Positions 24,801 to 34,390 of a DNA stretch of 64,000 bases are shown in pieces. The stretch is from Bacillota bacterium. Its GTDB lineage: Bacteria > Bacillota > Clostridia > Christensenellales > DTU072. The stretch covers positions 124,001-188,000 of the forward strand of contig JAEXAB010000004.1 in the NCBI GenBank assembly GCA_023394875.1. Reading direction: 5' to 3'. A program made the translations under genes and the position numbers. A model generated the notes under the pieces. The model saw only the letters and a program-made list of their open reading frames with translations, made no database searches and was not told the DNA's origin. Each line of letters starts with the position of its first letter. Position 1 is the first letter of the stretch.

Positions 24801-27800
24801 GAAATGGAAAGGAAATCTCTATAATTGGTACAGCCTTAGCAGTCAAAAACAAGTAAACGACTTTGTGTCAAGCATAGACAGCGGCAATTTTTTGACTAGC
24901 TTATTGATAATAAAGGAGTTTTTCAAAGAAAATAATGATATTGTGGGAGCAAAACGCGCCGAAAATCTGATTGAAGAAACAGATTTGGGCAGTCTGTACG
25001 ATTCTTCCAAAAATTTATTCTATATCGGCTTTGACGGCTCCAAATTTGTGGGACATTATGACCTACTTGCTTCCGAAGCAAGAATATTGAGCACCGTTTT
25101 TATCGCATTGTATCAGAAGAAATACCATTATCACGCTTTGCAAAGGGATTTTTGCGCCTATAACGGAAATACTTTGCTAAGTTGGAGCGGAACGGCATTT
25201 GAATACCTTATGCCCGATTTGTTTTTTGGTTCTCCAATGGGCTCATTACTATATAAATCTTCCAAAAATTCTGTCAAGGCGCAAATGGAAGAGGAATATA
25301 ACGGTATTTGGGGTATGAGTGAAAGCGCGTATTACCGTTTTGATGAAAATATGCTCTATCAATATTATGCTTTCGGTATAAATAGACTGTCCTTGCGGGG
25401 AGAAAAGCAGTACAGAGTTTACGCGCCATATGCTTCTGTATTAGGACTGGAATATTATCCCGAAGATACTATTAAGAACCTGAAACGGTTTTTCAAGCTG
25501 GATACTTTTAACGAATACGGCTTTTATGAAAGCGTAGAGTATAAAGAAAAGCTCCAAATTATAGCTTCCTATATGACTCACCATCAAGGAATGATACTAA
25601 GTAGCATCACTAATTTTTTATGCGAAAATAAGTTAAAAAAATTATTACTAAATAATACGAAAATTGAAAGCGCACTCAATTTTTATAACGAAATCACTCC
25701 TATTGAAAAGTTTGGGGCAAAAACTCAAGTAAATCAAGTAAAATGTACAAAGAACAATATAGAGTATTACAAAAATTGTGCCAATATAGAACAATACTAC
25801 CAATCTGCAGTATTATTTGACTTACAATACAGCGTTAATTTTACCTCTTTAGGCAAGAATTTTTCTAAGTACAGCGACTTGTTTTTAAGCGAATTTTCTC
25901 CGTTATATGAAGAGCCGACGGGCGGATATTTCTTTGTAAGCGAAGATAAAAACGACTGGTATTCGCCGACTTATTTACCTCTTTGCGGGAAGGAAAGCGA
26001 TCATACTTTTTGTTATAGCCATAACGAAATTACTCACGTTAACGTACCAAAAGACGCCACCCAGTCGGTTACTATCGTTGGAAACGCCAATATAGAAGTA
26101 AGAAAGCTTACCGTCAGCAAAAACGCCAGAAAGGCAGCTTTTTATATGGATATTGCTCTTAATAGCTTTGACGGATATTATTCTCACCCGGCTTTTAACG
26201 ATATGTTTGTCAAAGCTAAACTATCCGAAGATAAAAAGGTACTGTTTATCACTAAGAGCAATTTAAGTAAGGTTATACCCGATTTTTGTATTGGAGTAAA
26301 GGTTTGCGGCATAAAAAATATACGTTGGGAGTGCAATAAAGCCAACTTTGTGGGCAGAAATCAAAGTTTGCGCCGCCCGAAAATGCTTTTTGATAGTGAT
26401 AATGATAGGATATATCCCTCTTTAGGTGACGTTTTGAGCCCTTGTATCGGTTTTATCGGAGAACTGGAAGAGAGGGAAGACAAAAAGGAATGTAAAGTTA
26501 GTATTGCTTACGGCACAAATGAAAAGGAAGTCTACGATGCTTTGATGTATCTACCCGACGATATGTATTCTTATGCCGTTTTATCGGGGCAAAAGTATAT
26601 TTTCAGCAACCTTACAATGGAGCTTTTAGGCGAACTTATTTATCTTCCTTATTCCCAAAAGTTCTATAATATGCTTTTAGACAGCGGAAATATGGGAAGA
26701 TTTAATGGTTTTTCTCACGGCAGAAAACTGATATCTTATGAATTTTTTGAGGATAATACCGCTAATTTCGAACAGTTTTTGCGGATACTTGCCGATTTGA
26801 AAGTACTGAAAATTAAGGTTAAAGCAATAATCGAAGTTAGGAAAAATTTATCGGATAACTTAAAAAGTTATATCAAAAACGCTTTAGAAAAAAACCTAAT
26901 TTACGAATATTATATCCTTGAAAGCGGAAACGAAGAGCTTGACTGGGCATTTATAAAGCTAAATAATGCCCTTAATTTTTCTCCGACGAAAAAGATATAT
27001 TCCAAGATTTTTGATATAGAAAGGGAGAGCGCTAATATAGTAGCGGGTAAAATTCCCGCGCCTGCGGCGATAATTAGCAGCGGTTTCGGGGGATTTAACT
27101 ATGACGGAGTTTATTTTCAGCAGAGTGAAATCCCGACCTATTTACCTTACAGCGCGGTAGTTGCCGACAAAAAAGGCGGTTTTTTATCAACAAACAACGG
27201 CGGTGGATTCTTCTATTTTGAAAATTCCAGAGAAAACAAGATGACAAGGTTTGATAATAACTACGTTTTCGACCGTCCGTCAGAAGCTTTGTATATAAAA
27301 ACGACCGAAGGTTACCACAGAATCAACGGCGGAAGCGGCATTAGTAGGCTAACCACGTTTGATAAAGCCCAAATAAACCATATAACCGATATAAATAAAG
27401 TAAACACTTCGGTCACTCAATATATGATTTGCGAAGGAAGAATAAAAATAACCGAAATCGATATAAGGAATTATTCGGAAAATATTTTTGAACTGATATA
27501 TTCTCTATATCCGTCCTTGAATTGGGTATACAATCCCGACGTTATTACTTTTTCCCAAAAAAATGACCTTATTACGGTTACGAATACCCAAAATCAGACG
27601 TCGTTATATTTGCGCTTTATTGTGGACAATCCCGAAAATATTACGATAATGGGAGAAAGAGAGGTTTTGCCGTATTTTGAATACTATTCAGACAAAAATA
27701 ACGAAAGTATATTCATTAGCGCTACGCAGGATATAAATTTGTGCCTGTCTATTAATCGTAATAATATTTATTTTTATCGGGAAAAAGCCTTGTCAGATAT

Positions 27801-29253
27801 AGGATTCTTAGATAATATCAGCGTGGCTACCGAAAAGAAGTCGTTTGATTTGTTGGTAAACTTCTTGCCAAAACAGATATATTTTAGCAGAATACTGGGT
27901 AAATTCGGCTTTTATCAAGTTGGAGGGGCTACGGGCTTTCGGGATCAGTTACAGGACAGCTTAGCTTTTCTTCACCACGGAGAGATAACCAGAGAGCATA
28001 TAATAAACGCCGCAATGCACCAATATGAGAGCGGAGACGTAATGCATTGGTGGCATCATCCCAAGTTCGGTTTGCGGACGAAAATTACCGATGACAGGTT
28101 GTTTTTACCCTATGCTGTGTGCGAATATATTGATTGGAGCGGAGATTTTGAGATTCTTAATTATCCTATACCTTATCTAAGCTCACCCGAACTTACTTTC
28201 CATGAAGAAAGCAGGCTAGAAAACCCCGAATACACCGAATATAAGGACTCTTTATTCCGACACTGTCTAAGAGCAATTCGGATTTCTCTAAAATACGGAG
28301 AACATAACCTTATTGTTATGGGCAAAGGGGACTGGAACGACGGTATGGACGATATTTGCGGACTTGGTAGGGGAGAAAGCGTATTTAACAGTATGTTCTG
28401 CTATGAGGTGTTGACTAAATTTGCAAAAATCGCTCCCGCAGACTTAAAAGAAGAGATGCTTAACATTGCCGATGGGCTAAATAAAGCAATAAATTCCTAT
28501 GCCTTTGAGGGCGACAGATATAAGAGGCTGTACAGTGACGATAACAGATGGTTTGGTAGTACCGAAAGTAAGGCATTAGAACTTGATTTGTTGGTGCAAA
28601 GCTATGCTGTTATTTCCGAAGTGGCTATAGGGAAAAGGGCGGAAACTGTGCTTGATACCGCAAAAAAGCTTATTGACACCGATGCGGGCATAATAAAATT
28701 ATTAACTCCACCCCTTACAAAAGAGACCTATTTCGGGTATATTTCCGCCTATCCAAAAGGGGTAAGGGAAAACGGCGGGCAGTATACCCATGCGGCAATG
28801 TGGTATCTTATTGCTTTGACCAAAATTAATCGTCAGGACGAAGCTTTCGAACTGTTTCAGATGCTAAACCCAGTGGAAAAATGCCGCACAGAGGAAGGAA
28901 ACAAGCGGTATATGGGAGAACCTTTTGTTTTAAGCGGCGATGTTTACAGCAACATAGACAACTACGGCAGAATGGGTTGGAGTTGGTACACCGGTAGCGC
29001 AGGCTGGGCGTATAAGCTAATAATTGAGAACTTTTTTGGTTTGGTTTTGCGTGATAAAAAGCTTAAAATACAACCGAAACTGCCCAAAAAACTTGATTAT
29101 TCGGTAATAACTTACCGTAACGGTGAGGCTTTATATACCATAGAATACCGCAAGAGCGATAAAAATCTAATAACCCTTGACGGAGAGATTATTGAGGGAG
29201 AAATAACCCTGGAAACGACCGGAAAGTATAAAATAAATGTTGAAAGCATTTGA
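21850..29253 (+). CDS. Giant cyclic beta-glucan-synthase-like enzyme (GT84 + GH94)
   Basis: This 2467-residue membrane enzyme has the layout of cyclic beta-1,2-glucan synthases (NdvB/Cgs). In order: an N-terminal helix (1-19); a hydrophobic pair (about 364-404); a GT84-type domain with the DxD motif DAD at 556-558 and 'RRKRWQRGDIQLL' near 688; further membrane helices (about 728-768, 791-816, 847-887); and a glycoamylase-like domain (about 905-1290, with 'THHQGMIL'). A long GH94 phosphorylase-like region follows, with 'GGATGFRDQLQDS' near 2027, 'MHWWHHP' near 2065, and 'GDWNDGMDD' at 2160-2168, where D2164 is the likely catalytic acid. By family it would polymerise glucose from UDP-glucose and cyclise or trim it. 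No export or modification genes are adjacent. The product is inferred. Confidence 0.88.
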   Translation: MLIIVLIIVCFMILASAYFAKKDHPQVAFRQMRELPIEELIKSISDLGKNLRQTEKGKGVNSVFMYNIIKKANRMIAKKNSHNQPLQESEKWLYENFYLIYRYIFGQRSRMYDLPHVENIPRIVILARQIVDNSLNSLSEERIRIVLEQLKIVLPLNFNELREFGNAIGYAVIEQLYILSKRILYQEECKNKAKKYGYNTKLMKSDVYTYYLLCGGNLTESEKTKLEKSGVITKNILLSYNNTILLNTDMAKGLFGALRDINNLMPMHIGIKFLGAYQELSIFKDFKSVDIATQISYFNIIESISVNTKISETYVAKKLIEYAEYNNTDISNVLYDNKRQFKEYLRNNKLTKISSVSKRWCERLYISAIILLSLVSAVSISLFVNLVIGILSFLPLIYIWENLLNYLLEHTKNTADTPKMNYKKVPYEHNAMVVISEFITSFTQFTESLRHAQVILDGNNDKNVQVTMLIDLKGGDAPVDPLNFQIENYLREQNFDSRFNVFIRKKEKIGNKYMGKERKRGAIMALNKLLITKNNADFQYIYNENFVTPRYIVTLDADNTMLLGEILDMVNMMAHPYNAKYDLLATQNKYNLYSIKTCYSLRFMSDSGLSGYPFYTGLYKKLFQKEIFCGKGIYRLLSFYNKLEEIIPSNKVLSHDILEGSILDTGSGSIIFEDAPSGFISDRERRKRWQRGDIQLLPFIKSRWKTDCGEVCVKEISPIYKFIMAKNILVNLKELFVLAAIVVGLFLGNYFLLWGLGLFVVPYIINQIKILRNVTRKVRPCYIVKSTICNFLLMLEDFFMLSYYAISNVCILFTTLRRMLLGKKLLEWKTYYSSQNSTKFASYAQEFCIPFLVCTVIFGVLWYFNPVGLWLLAYLGLSVIAYIELYLFSNKKLKGKKIKDEDREFLGKIAEKTYKYFQYMSNETGLIADNLQIKPYKGLAKNTSPTNIGFSMLSHVCAFYLNYINIDEATYELNKILDCVENLPKWKGNLYNWYSLSSQKQVNDFVSSIDSGNFLTSLLIIKEFFKENNDIVGAKRAENLIEETDLGSLYDSSKNLFYIGFDGSKFVGHYDLLASEARILSTVFIALYQKKYHYHALQRDFCAYNGNTLLSWSGTAFEYLMPDLFFGSPMGSLLYKSSKNSVKAQMEEEYNGIWGMSESAYYRFDENMLYQYYAFGINRLSLRGEKQYRVYAPYASVLGLEYYPEDTIKNLKRFFKLDTFNEYGFYESVEYKEKLQIIASYMTHHQGMILSSITNFLCENKLKKLLLNNTKIESALNFYNEITPIEKFGAKTQVNQVKCTKNNIEYYKNCANIEQYYQSAVLFDLQYSVNFTSLGKNFSKYSDLFLSEFSPLYEEPTGGYFFVSEDKNDWYSPTYLPLCGKESDHTFCYSHNEITHVNVPKDATQSVTIVGNANIEVRKLTVSKNARKAAFYMDIALNSFDGYYSHPAFNDMFVKAKLSEDKKVLFITKSNLSKVIPDFCIGVKVCGIKNIRWECNKANFVGRNQSLRRPKMLFDSDNDRIYPSLGDVLSPCIGFIGELEEREDKKECKVSIAYGTNEKEVYDALMYLPDDMYSYAVLSGQKYIFSNLTMELLGELIYLPYSQKFYNMLLDSGNMGRFNGFSHGRKLISYEFFEDNTANFEQFLRILADLKVLKIKVKAIIEVRKNLSDNLKSYIKNALEKNLIYEYYILESGNEELDWAFIKLNNALNFSPTKKIYSKIFDIERESANIVAGKIPAPAAIISSGFGGFNYDGVYFQQSEIPTYLPYSAVVADKKGGFLSTNNGGGFFYFENSRENKMTRFDNNYVFDRPSEALYIKTTEGYHRINGGSGISRLTTFDKAQINHITDINKVNTSVTQYMICEGRIKITEIDIRNYSENIFELIYSLYPSLNWVYNPDVITFSQKNDLITVTNTQNQTSLYLRFIVDNPENITIMGEREVLPYFEYYSDKNNESIFISATQDINLCLSINRNNIYFYREKALSDIGFLDNISVATEKKSFDLLVNFLPKQIYFSRILGKFGFYQVGGATGFRDQLQDSLAFLHHGEITREHIINAAMHQYESGDVMHWWHHPKFGLRTKITDDRLFLPYAVCEYIDWSGDFEILNYPIPYLSSPELTFHEESRLENPEYTEYKDSLFRHCLRAIRISLKYGEHNLIVMGKGDWNDGMDDICGLGRGESVFNSMFCYEVLTKFAKIAPADLKEEMLNIADGLNKAINSYAFEGDRYKRLYSDDNRWFGSTESKALELDLLVQSYAVISEVAIGKRAETVLDTAKKLIDTDAGIIKLLTPPLTKETYFGYISAYPKGVRENGGQYTHAAMWYLIALTKINRQDEAFELFQMLNPVEKCRTEEGNKRYMGEPFVLSGDVYSNIDNYGRMGWSWYTGSAGWAYKLIIENFFGLVLRDKKLKIQPKLPKKLDYSVITYRNGEALYTIEYRKSDKNLITLDGEIIEGEITLETTGKYKINVESI

Positions 29254-29278
29254 CTTTAGCACATATTAAATATATTAT
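29250..29278 (+). promoter_or_regulatory. SigA promoter of rarA, leaderless, overlapping the upstream stop
   Basis: TTGACT (29250-29255), a 17-base spacer and TATTAT (29273-29278), then 6 bases to the ATG at 29285. The TGA inside the -35 box is the stop codon of the glucan-synthase-like gene. Confidence 0.75.
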
Positions 29279-29284
29279 ATAAAT

Positions 29285-30559
29285 ATGGATATTTTTGACA
29301 GTAACCGCGTTAAGGGGATGCCTTTGGCAGAAAGAATGCGAAGCGACAAACTGGATGATTTTATAGGACAAAAGCATCTTGTAGGTCCCGGGTGTCTTTT
29401 GCGCAGGGCGATTGCCTCCGACAGGCTAGGGAGCTGTATTTTTTACGGCCCTCCGGGTACCGGCAAAACCACTTTAGCTAACGTTATTGCAAAAACCACT
29501 TCTTCAAACTACGTTTATATGAACGCAATATCCAGTGGCGTTGCCGATGCGAAAAAGGTTATTGACGAGGCAAGGGATAATCTTGCTTATTTCGGTAAAA
29601 AAACCTATCTTCTGCTTGATGAGTGCCATCGTTGGAACAAAGCCCAGTCCGACTGTGTGCTAAGCGCTATAGAAAAAGGGGAGATTATTTTTATCGGGAG
29701 CACTACCGAAAACCCCTACGTTAATATGACTAGGGCAATAGTTAGCCGTTGCAGAGTGTTTGAATTTAAGCCTCTAACTGACAATGAGATAAAAGAAGGT
29801 ATTTTGCGGGCAGTTTCCGACAAAGAAAAGGGCTTAGGTAATTACGATATTTCACTAAGTAAAGAAGCCGTGTCACATATTGTATACGTAAGTAACGGTG
29901 ATTTGCGGGTTGCGCTTAACGCGCTTGAACTTGCCGTATTAACCACCCCGTCAAACAAGGACGGACTGATAGAAATAACTGCCGAAATTATGGTGCAGTC
30001 CACGCAAAAACCTGTTTTGAGTATAGATACCGACCAGTATTACGACTTGCTTAGCGCGTTTTGTAAGAGTATCAGAGGCAGTGACGAAAACGCCGCTTTG
30101 TTCTACGCTATGAGGCTAATAGAAACAGGCTGTGACCCTACGGTTGTTGCAAGAAGGCTTATTGCCCATTCGGCAGAAGATATAGGTTTAGCTGACCCGA
30201 ATGCACTTAACATCGCGGTAAACACATTGTACGCTATAGAAAGAATGGGGGTGCCCGAAGGGTTAATTCCTTTGGCAGAGGCGATTATTTACGTTACTAA
30301 GTCGCCTAAATCAAACAGCGTTATTATTGCGTTAGACGCCGCTAAAGAAGCGGCTAAAGAAGGGCATAACAAGGTTCCAGACCACTTAAAAAATACTAAT
30401 TACGCCAATGAGGAGCGGACAAAATATAAATATCCGCATGATTACGGCGGCTACTGTCCTCAGCAATATTTGCCCGACAGTATAAAAGACAGAATTTTTT
30501 ACATTCCCGCTGAAAACGGAGAAGAAAAAAAATATAAAAATAACATATGGAGGTCGTAA
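29285..30559 (+). CDS. rarA: RarA/MgsA, replication-fork AAA+ ATPase
   Basis: RarA is a clamp-loader-like ATPase that acts at stalled replication forks. The 424 residues contain Walker A GPPGTGKT (55-62), Walker B LDECH (111-115), '[18 protein letters not shown]' with the sensor and arginine-finger region, and the C-terminal MgsA domain ending with '[18 protein letters not shown]'. The start ATG has no Shine-Dalgarno sequence and sits about 6 bases after the -10, so the mRNA is probably leaderless. Rubrerythrin follows after one base. Confidence 0.95.
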   Translation: MDIFDSNRVKGMPLAERMRSDKLDDFIGQKHLVGPGCLLRRAIASDRLGSCIFYGPPGTGKTTLANVIAKTTSSNYVYMNAISSGVADAKKVIDEARDNLAYFGKKTYLLLDECHRWNKAQSDCVLSAIEKGEIIFIGSTTENPYVNMTRAIVSRCRVFEFKPLTDNEIKEGILRAVSDKEKGLGNYDISLSKEAVSHIVYVSNGDLRVALNALELAVLTTPSNKDGLIEITAEIMVQSTQKPVLSIDTDQYYDLLSAFCKSIRGSDENAALFYAMRLIETGCDPTVVARRLIAHSAEDIGLADPNALNIAVNTLYAIERMGVPEGLIPLAEAIIYVTKSPKSNSVIIALDAAKEAAKEGHNKVPDHLKNTNYANEERTKYKYPHDYGGYCPQQYLPDSIKDRIFYIPAENGEEKKYKNNIWRS

Positions 30560-30560
30560 T

Positions 30561-31097
30561 ATGAAAGAACTGAAAGGATCTAAAACCGAACAAAATTTAT
30601 GGACGGCTTTTGCCGGAGAGAGTCAGGCAAGAAATAAGTACGATTATTTTGCATCTAGGGCGAAAAAAGACGGATATGAACAGATTGCCGACTTTTTTGC
30701 GCAAACCGCTTTGAACGAAAAAGAACACGCTAAAATTTGGTTTAAGCTACTTAAAGGTATTAACACAACCGAAGAAAACCTTCTTGAAGCAGCTGCAGGA
30801 GAAATGTACGAATGGACCGATATGTATGCAGGATTTGCAAAAATAGCCGCAGAAGAGGGATTTGACGACATCGCTAAGCTTTTTGCGGGCGTTGCCGCTA
30901 TAGAGAAAGACCATGAGGAAAGATACAGAAAGCTTCTTGCCAACATAAAAGACGGTTCAGTCTTTGCAAAAGCCGAAAAATCAATATGGAAGTGCCGTAA
31001 CTGCGGTAACGTAGTATTCGGAACCGAAGCTCCCGATGAATGCCCTGTTTGCGCTCATCCCAAGGCTTATTATGAATTGTTAGCAAAAAATTATTAA
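30561..31097 (+). CDS. rbr: Rubrerythrin
   Basis: Rubrerythrin is a non-haem diiron peroxidase protecting anaerobes from hydrogen peroxide. The 178 residues have a ferritin-like four-helix domain with paired E..EXXH motifs ('GESQARNKY', '[10 protein letters not shown]', '[11 protein letters not shown]'). A C-terminal rubredoxin-like domain has two CXXC pairs ('WKCRNCG' and 'CPVCAHP'). The strong GGAGG site overlaps the rarA end. Its presence fits an anaerobic lifestyle. Confidence 0.96.
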   Translation: MKELKGSKTEQNLWTAFAGESQARNKYDYFASRAKKDGYEQIADFFAQTALNEKEHAKIWFKLLKGINTTEENLLEAAAGEMYEWTDMYAGFAKIAAEEGFDDIAKLFAGVAAIEKDHEERYRKLLANIKDGSVFAKAEKSIWKCRNCGNVVFGTEAPDECPVCAHPKAYYELLAKNY

Positions 31098-31119
31098 GAT
31101 ATAGTTATCGGAGGGGTAA

Positions 31120-31884
31120 ATGATAGAGATTTCTAATTTGTCAAAATCCTACGCAAACAGCGGTGTTAAAGCTGTCGACGGTGTGGATTTAGTAGTTAAA
31201 GGCGGAGAAATTTACGGATTTTTGGGTCCGAACGGCGCAGGTAAGTCCACCACAATTAAGTGCTTGACGGGGATTTTGCCTTTTAGCGAAGGAAGTATCA
31301 GTATTTGCGGATACAACCTCAAAGACGAACCGGTAAAAGCCAAGTCGAATATCGGTTTTGTTGCCGATGAGCATACCCTTTATGAGGGACTTACAGGCAA
31401 TGAGTACATAAACTTTATTGCAGACGTGTTCGGAGTAGAGCCGAATATTCGTAAAGAAAGGGTGGCAAAGTACGCAACGCTGTTTGATATGACCGACAAA
31501 CTATATGACAAAATTTCTACATATTCCCACGGTATGAAGCAAAAAGTAAGTATAATTGCCGCGCTAGTCCACGAACCCAAAGTCTGGGTTCTGGACGAAC
31601 CGCTAACAGGTCTTGACCCAAAAAGCAGTTATGAACTCAAGCAATTAATGATAGAACACGCCAAAAGCGGCAACGTAGTGTTCTTTTCTTCCCACGTTTT
31701 GGAAGTAGTGGAAAAACTTTGCACAACGGTTGCCATTATTAACAAAGGCAAAATCGTGACGGTCTGCGATATGAAAGAATTGCAGGAAAGAAGAAAGGAC
31801 GTCAGCTTGGAAGAATTGTTCTTAAGCATTACCGGCGCATATAATAACGGTCAAGATTCAGAGGGAAACTATGAGACAATCTAG
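31120..31884 (+). CDS. ABC transporter ATP-binding protein
   Basis: This is the nucleotide-binding subunit of an ABC-2-type exporter. The 254 residues show Walker A GPNGAGKS, the Q-loop region, a signature motif reading YSHGM in 'STYSHGMKQKVSII', Walker B 'VWVLDEPLTGLDP' and the H-loop 'FFSSHVLEVVE'. The substrate is unknown. It overlaps the permease gene by 14 bases, so the two form one system. The GGAGGGG ribosome-binding site is strong. Confidence 0.94.
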   Translation: MIEISNLSKSYANSGVKAVDGVDLVVKGGEIYGFLGPNGAGKSTTIKCLTGILPFSEGSISICGYNLKDEPVKAKSNIGFVADEHTLYEGLTGNEYINFIADVFGVEPNIRKERVAKYATLFDMTDKLYDKISTYSHGMKQKVSIIAALVHEPKVWVLDEPLTGLDPKSSYELKQLMIEHAKSGNVVFFSSHVLEVVEKLCTTVAIINKGKIVTVCDMKELQERRKDVSLEELFLSITGAYNNGQDSEGNYETI

Positions 31885-33619
31885 TATGTTTTGGACTGTT
31901 TTCAAAGCCTCTGCAAAGGATATGTTTTTTTCCACTTCCAAACTTTTCAAGGCAAACAGACCCGAAAAAACAAGCAAAAAAAAGGTTAACGTAGGCGGTA
32001 AAATTGGTCTTGGCGTCCTTATGGGCATTGGTATTTTGGCTATGCTGTTTTATCTTGTATCCTACGTATATTCTATGACCGTAGCTGCTTTACAGTCAAA
32101 TCTTCATAAAGAGCTACTATATACGTTGTTGCTGATGACTCAAGTTATGCTGCTGTTTCTTGGCAGTATGACTACCTTGAACTTTTTATATTTCAGTAAA
32201 GACAATCAGCTACTTTTTACGCTACCTATTACCGACAGAGTTATTTTTGCAGTTAAATTTTCGTTGTCATATTTATCGCAGCTTCTTATAAGCGCGTTTT
32301 TTGCTCTGCCTGTTTTATTAACTTACGGCGTAACGATGTTGATAAACGGCGGAGCTATAGGGGCGTCTTACTTTGTATTTTCGGTAATTTCTATATTCTT
32401 ATTACCGATTATACCTTTATTACTCATTAGTTTACTGTCCGTTCCTTTAATGTATATCGCATCGTTTCTTAAAAAACGGGTTATCGGCAAATCCCTTGTC
32501 GTAGCCTTTATTTCTATATTCTTTTTGGCGATATATTTTGTAATAATAAGCGGTACGGTAAAAATGAACATTGACCCGGAAAATAATAACGTGCCAGTTC
32601 TGTCCTCCACAATTTCCGCATTAGTAAGCGGAGGGGGCAAAATCGGCATTTATAACTATAATATAGTAAATGCAATGCTTGGCGTGAAAGCCGCCCTTAA
32701 CTTCTTTATTTATCTGGGCGCTTTAGTAGTGGTGTTCTTACTATCCTTAGTTTTAAGCTCAATGTTCTATAGAAAAGGTATCAGCGTAGTTATGGAAGAG
32801 GGAGCTGGCGGCACAAGCAAAAAGAAAAAAACCGACGAAAGTAAGACCTATCTAAAAAACAGTTTCCGAAAAAGTTTCTTTATTAAGGAAATAAAGACTA
32901 TTTTCGCAACCCCGAGTTTGTTTATGAGTAGCATAATCGGCTTGGTTGCCGTACCCTTAATTATATTTATTATGGGCGGAAATATGTTCAATTTTGCCGA
33001 AGAAGGCACGGTGTTGACTCTAGGTTCGGAACTGGGCACAATAGGTTTTATTTGTTACTTTGCATCGATAATTATGTCGGGCACCAATACTATATCTTTG
33101 GTGGGCTTTTCTTTGGAAGGGAAAAATATGTATATCCTAAAAACTCTTCCTTTAAGAACAAAAGACATTATTATAAGTAAACTGACCGTTGCCAATATTT
33201 TTAACGTCCTTTTATCAATAATAGCCGGAGTTACTTTTACAATAATAAGCTCCTTCCATAATGCTTTTATCGGTATTGCGATAATGGCGCTTCTTACCAT
33301 AAACGGTCTTGCCATTTCGGCAATAGGCATGCATAACGATATCAGGAATCCTAATTGTAAATACAAAAACATAGCCGAACTGACTAAAAATAACAAAAAA
33401 ACTATAAAACCAATGCTTATTAGCCTTGGTATCGGTCTATCTTATATGATATTCGGCATAATGCTGAGCGCGTTTTCTTCATCGGGCAGCCTACCTGATT
33501 GGCTAGCGTATCTGTTGTTCTTCTTTGTTATACTGATAATCAATATGCTTTTTGGATTTATTGCATTCAAAAAACTTTTCGACAACGCGGACGAATATTT
33601 TTACCAGATTGAGGCATAA
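31871..33619 (+). CDS. ABC-2-type permease
   Basis: This is the membrane subunit for the preceding ATPase. The 582 residues form about 12 hydrophobic helices in two sets. They are separated by a charged loop near residues 305-340 ('GGTSKKKKTDESKTYLKNS') and preceded by a basic N-terminal segment ('RPEKTSKKKVN'). It resembles the large putative ABC exporter permeases of Clostridia; the transported substrate cannot be told. The stop is directly followed by the ruvX ATG, so transcription continues. Confidence 0.85.
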   Translation: MRQSSMFWTVFKASAKDMFFSTSKLFKANRPEKTSKKKVNVGGKIGLGVLMGIGILAMLFYLVSYVYSMTVAALQSNLHKELLYTLLLMTQVMLLFLGSMTTLNFLYFSKDNQLLFTLPITDRVIFAVKFSLSYLSQLLISAFFALPVLLTYGVTMLINGGAIGASYFVFSVISIFLLPIIPLLLISLLSVPLMYIASFLKKRVIGKSLVVAFISIFFLAIYFVIISGTVKMNIDPENNNVPVLSSTISALVSGGGKIGIYNYNIVNAMLGVKAALNFFIYLGALVVVFLLSLVLSSMFYRKGISVVMEEGAGGTSKKKKTDESKTYLKNSFRKSFFIKEIKTIFATPSLFMSSIIGLVAVPLIIFIMGGNMFNFAEEGTVLTLGSELGTIGFICYFASIIMSGTNTISLVGFSLEGKNMYILKTLPLRTKDIIISKLTVANIFNVLLSIIAGVTFTIISSFHNAFIGIAIMALLTINGLAISAIGMHNDIRNPNCKYKNIAELTKNNKKTIKPMLISLGIGLSYMIFGIMLSAFSSSGSLPDWLAYLLFFFVILIINMLFGFIAFKKLFDNADEYFYQIEA

Positions 33620-34039
33620 ATGAGAAAGATAGCATTGGATATTGGAGATGTAAGAATAGGTATTGCTACAAGCGACCCCATGGGCATAATAGCCAGCGGG
33701 TACGAAACGTATACCAGGACAAAAAACGAAGAAAAGGATCTTATTTATTTTGCCGAACTGGCAAAAAATAAACAATGCGATACCTTTGTTCTTGGTTTGC
33801 CGGTAAATATGGACGGAACCGAGGGTTTAAGAGCGGTTTTAGTTAGAGAATTCGGGGAAAAATTAAAACAATATACCGATATAAAAGTGATTTTTCAGGA
33901 CGAAAGATTAAGTACAGTCAGCGCGGAAAAGGCGTTAATTGAGGGCGGAATGCGTAGAGAAGACCGCAAAAAAGTGATAGATAAGGTAGCTGCGAGTATA
34001 ATTTTGCAAAGTTATCTTGACAAAATAAAAAAATATTAA
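33620..34039 (+). CDS. ruvX: RuvX/YqgF, RNase H-fold nuclease
   Basis: This putative Holliday-junction resolvase also implicated in 16S rRNA 5'-end processing has 139 residues with the RNase H-like core. The N-terminal 'ALDIGDVRIGIATSD' has the first catalytic Asp. 'LGLPVNMDGTEG' and 'FQDERLSTVSAEKAL' supply the others, and 'DKVAASIILQSYLD' closes the fold. The ATG directly abuts the permease stop, and DUF1292 follows after 13 bases, a frequent pairing in Firmicutes. Confidence 0.94.
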   Translation: MRKIALDIGDVRIGIATSDPMGIIASGYETYTRTKNEEKDLIYFAELAKNKQCDTFVLGLPVNMDGTEGLRAVLVREFGEKLKQYTDIKVIFQDERLSTVSAEKALIEGGMRREDRKKVIDKVAASIILQSYLDKIKKY

Positions 34040-34052
34040 GGAGTTTGTTAAA

Positions 34053-34340
34053 ATGAACGAAAAAGAAAAGACCTACATTGAAGAAGATGACGAAATAGTT
34101 ACCTTAACCTATGACGATGGAGATACCGAAGATTTTTATAATCTTGCCGAACTTGATTATGAGGGTAAATGGTATATTTATCTAACCCCAGTTAATCCTA
34201 CCGAGGATTTTGCCGACGACGAAGTAATAATTTATGAAATGGCAACCGACGAAGAGGGCAATGAGGAATTTTTGCCAATAGAAGACGACGATTTGTTGGA
34301 TAAGCTAATCGACCTTCTAAACGCAGAGGCTGCAGAGTAG
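34053..34340 (+). CDS. DUF1292 acidic protein (YrzB-like)
   Basis: This small, very acidic 95-residue protein of the DUF1292 family has no known function. It shows the family pattern 'DDEIVTLTYDDGDTEDFYNLA', 'WYIYLTPV' and 'DEVIIYEMATDEEGNEEFLP'. In Firmicutes it commonly sits right after ruvX, as here. The AAGGAG site is at 34038-34043. It ends the operon that began at rarA. Confidence 0.9.
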   Translation: MNEKEKTYIEEDDEIVTLTYDDGDTEDFYNLAELDYEGKWYIYLTPVNPTEDFADDEVIIYEMATDEEGNEEFLPIEDDDLLDKLIDLLNAEAAE

Positions 34341-34350
34341 CGATTATGTG

Positions 34351-34386
34351 TTTTAAGGCAGATTTTATGGTAAATTTGCCTTAAAA
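34351..34386 (+). other. Long A/T-flanked dyad just upstream of the rpsB promoter
   Basis: TTTTAAGGCA (34351-34360) and TGCCTTAAAA (34377-34386) are exact complements. A G-T pair and ATTT/AAAT extend the stem to about 15 pairs around a 6-base loop. No T-run follows, so it is not a standard terminator. It could be a 3'-end hairpin of the upstream operon or a protein site next to the -35 (34391). Confidence 0.5.
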
Positions 34387-34390
34387 ACTA

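Noticed and set aside
34351..34386. Dyad after the DUF1292 gene as an intrinsic terminator
   Set aside because: The stem is good but no T-run follows on the + strand, so I list it only as a dyad.
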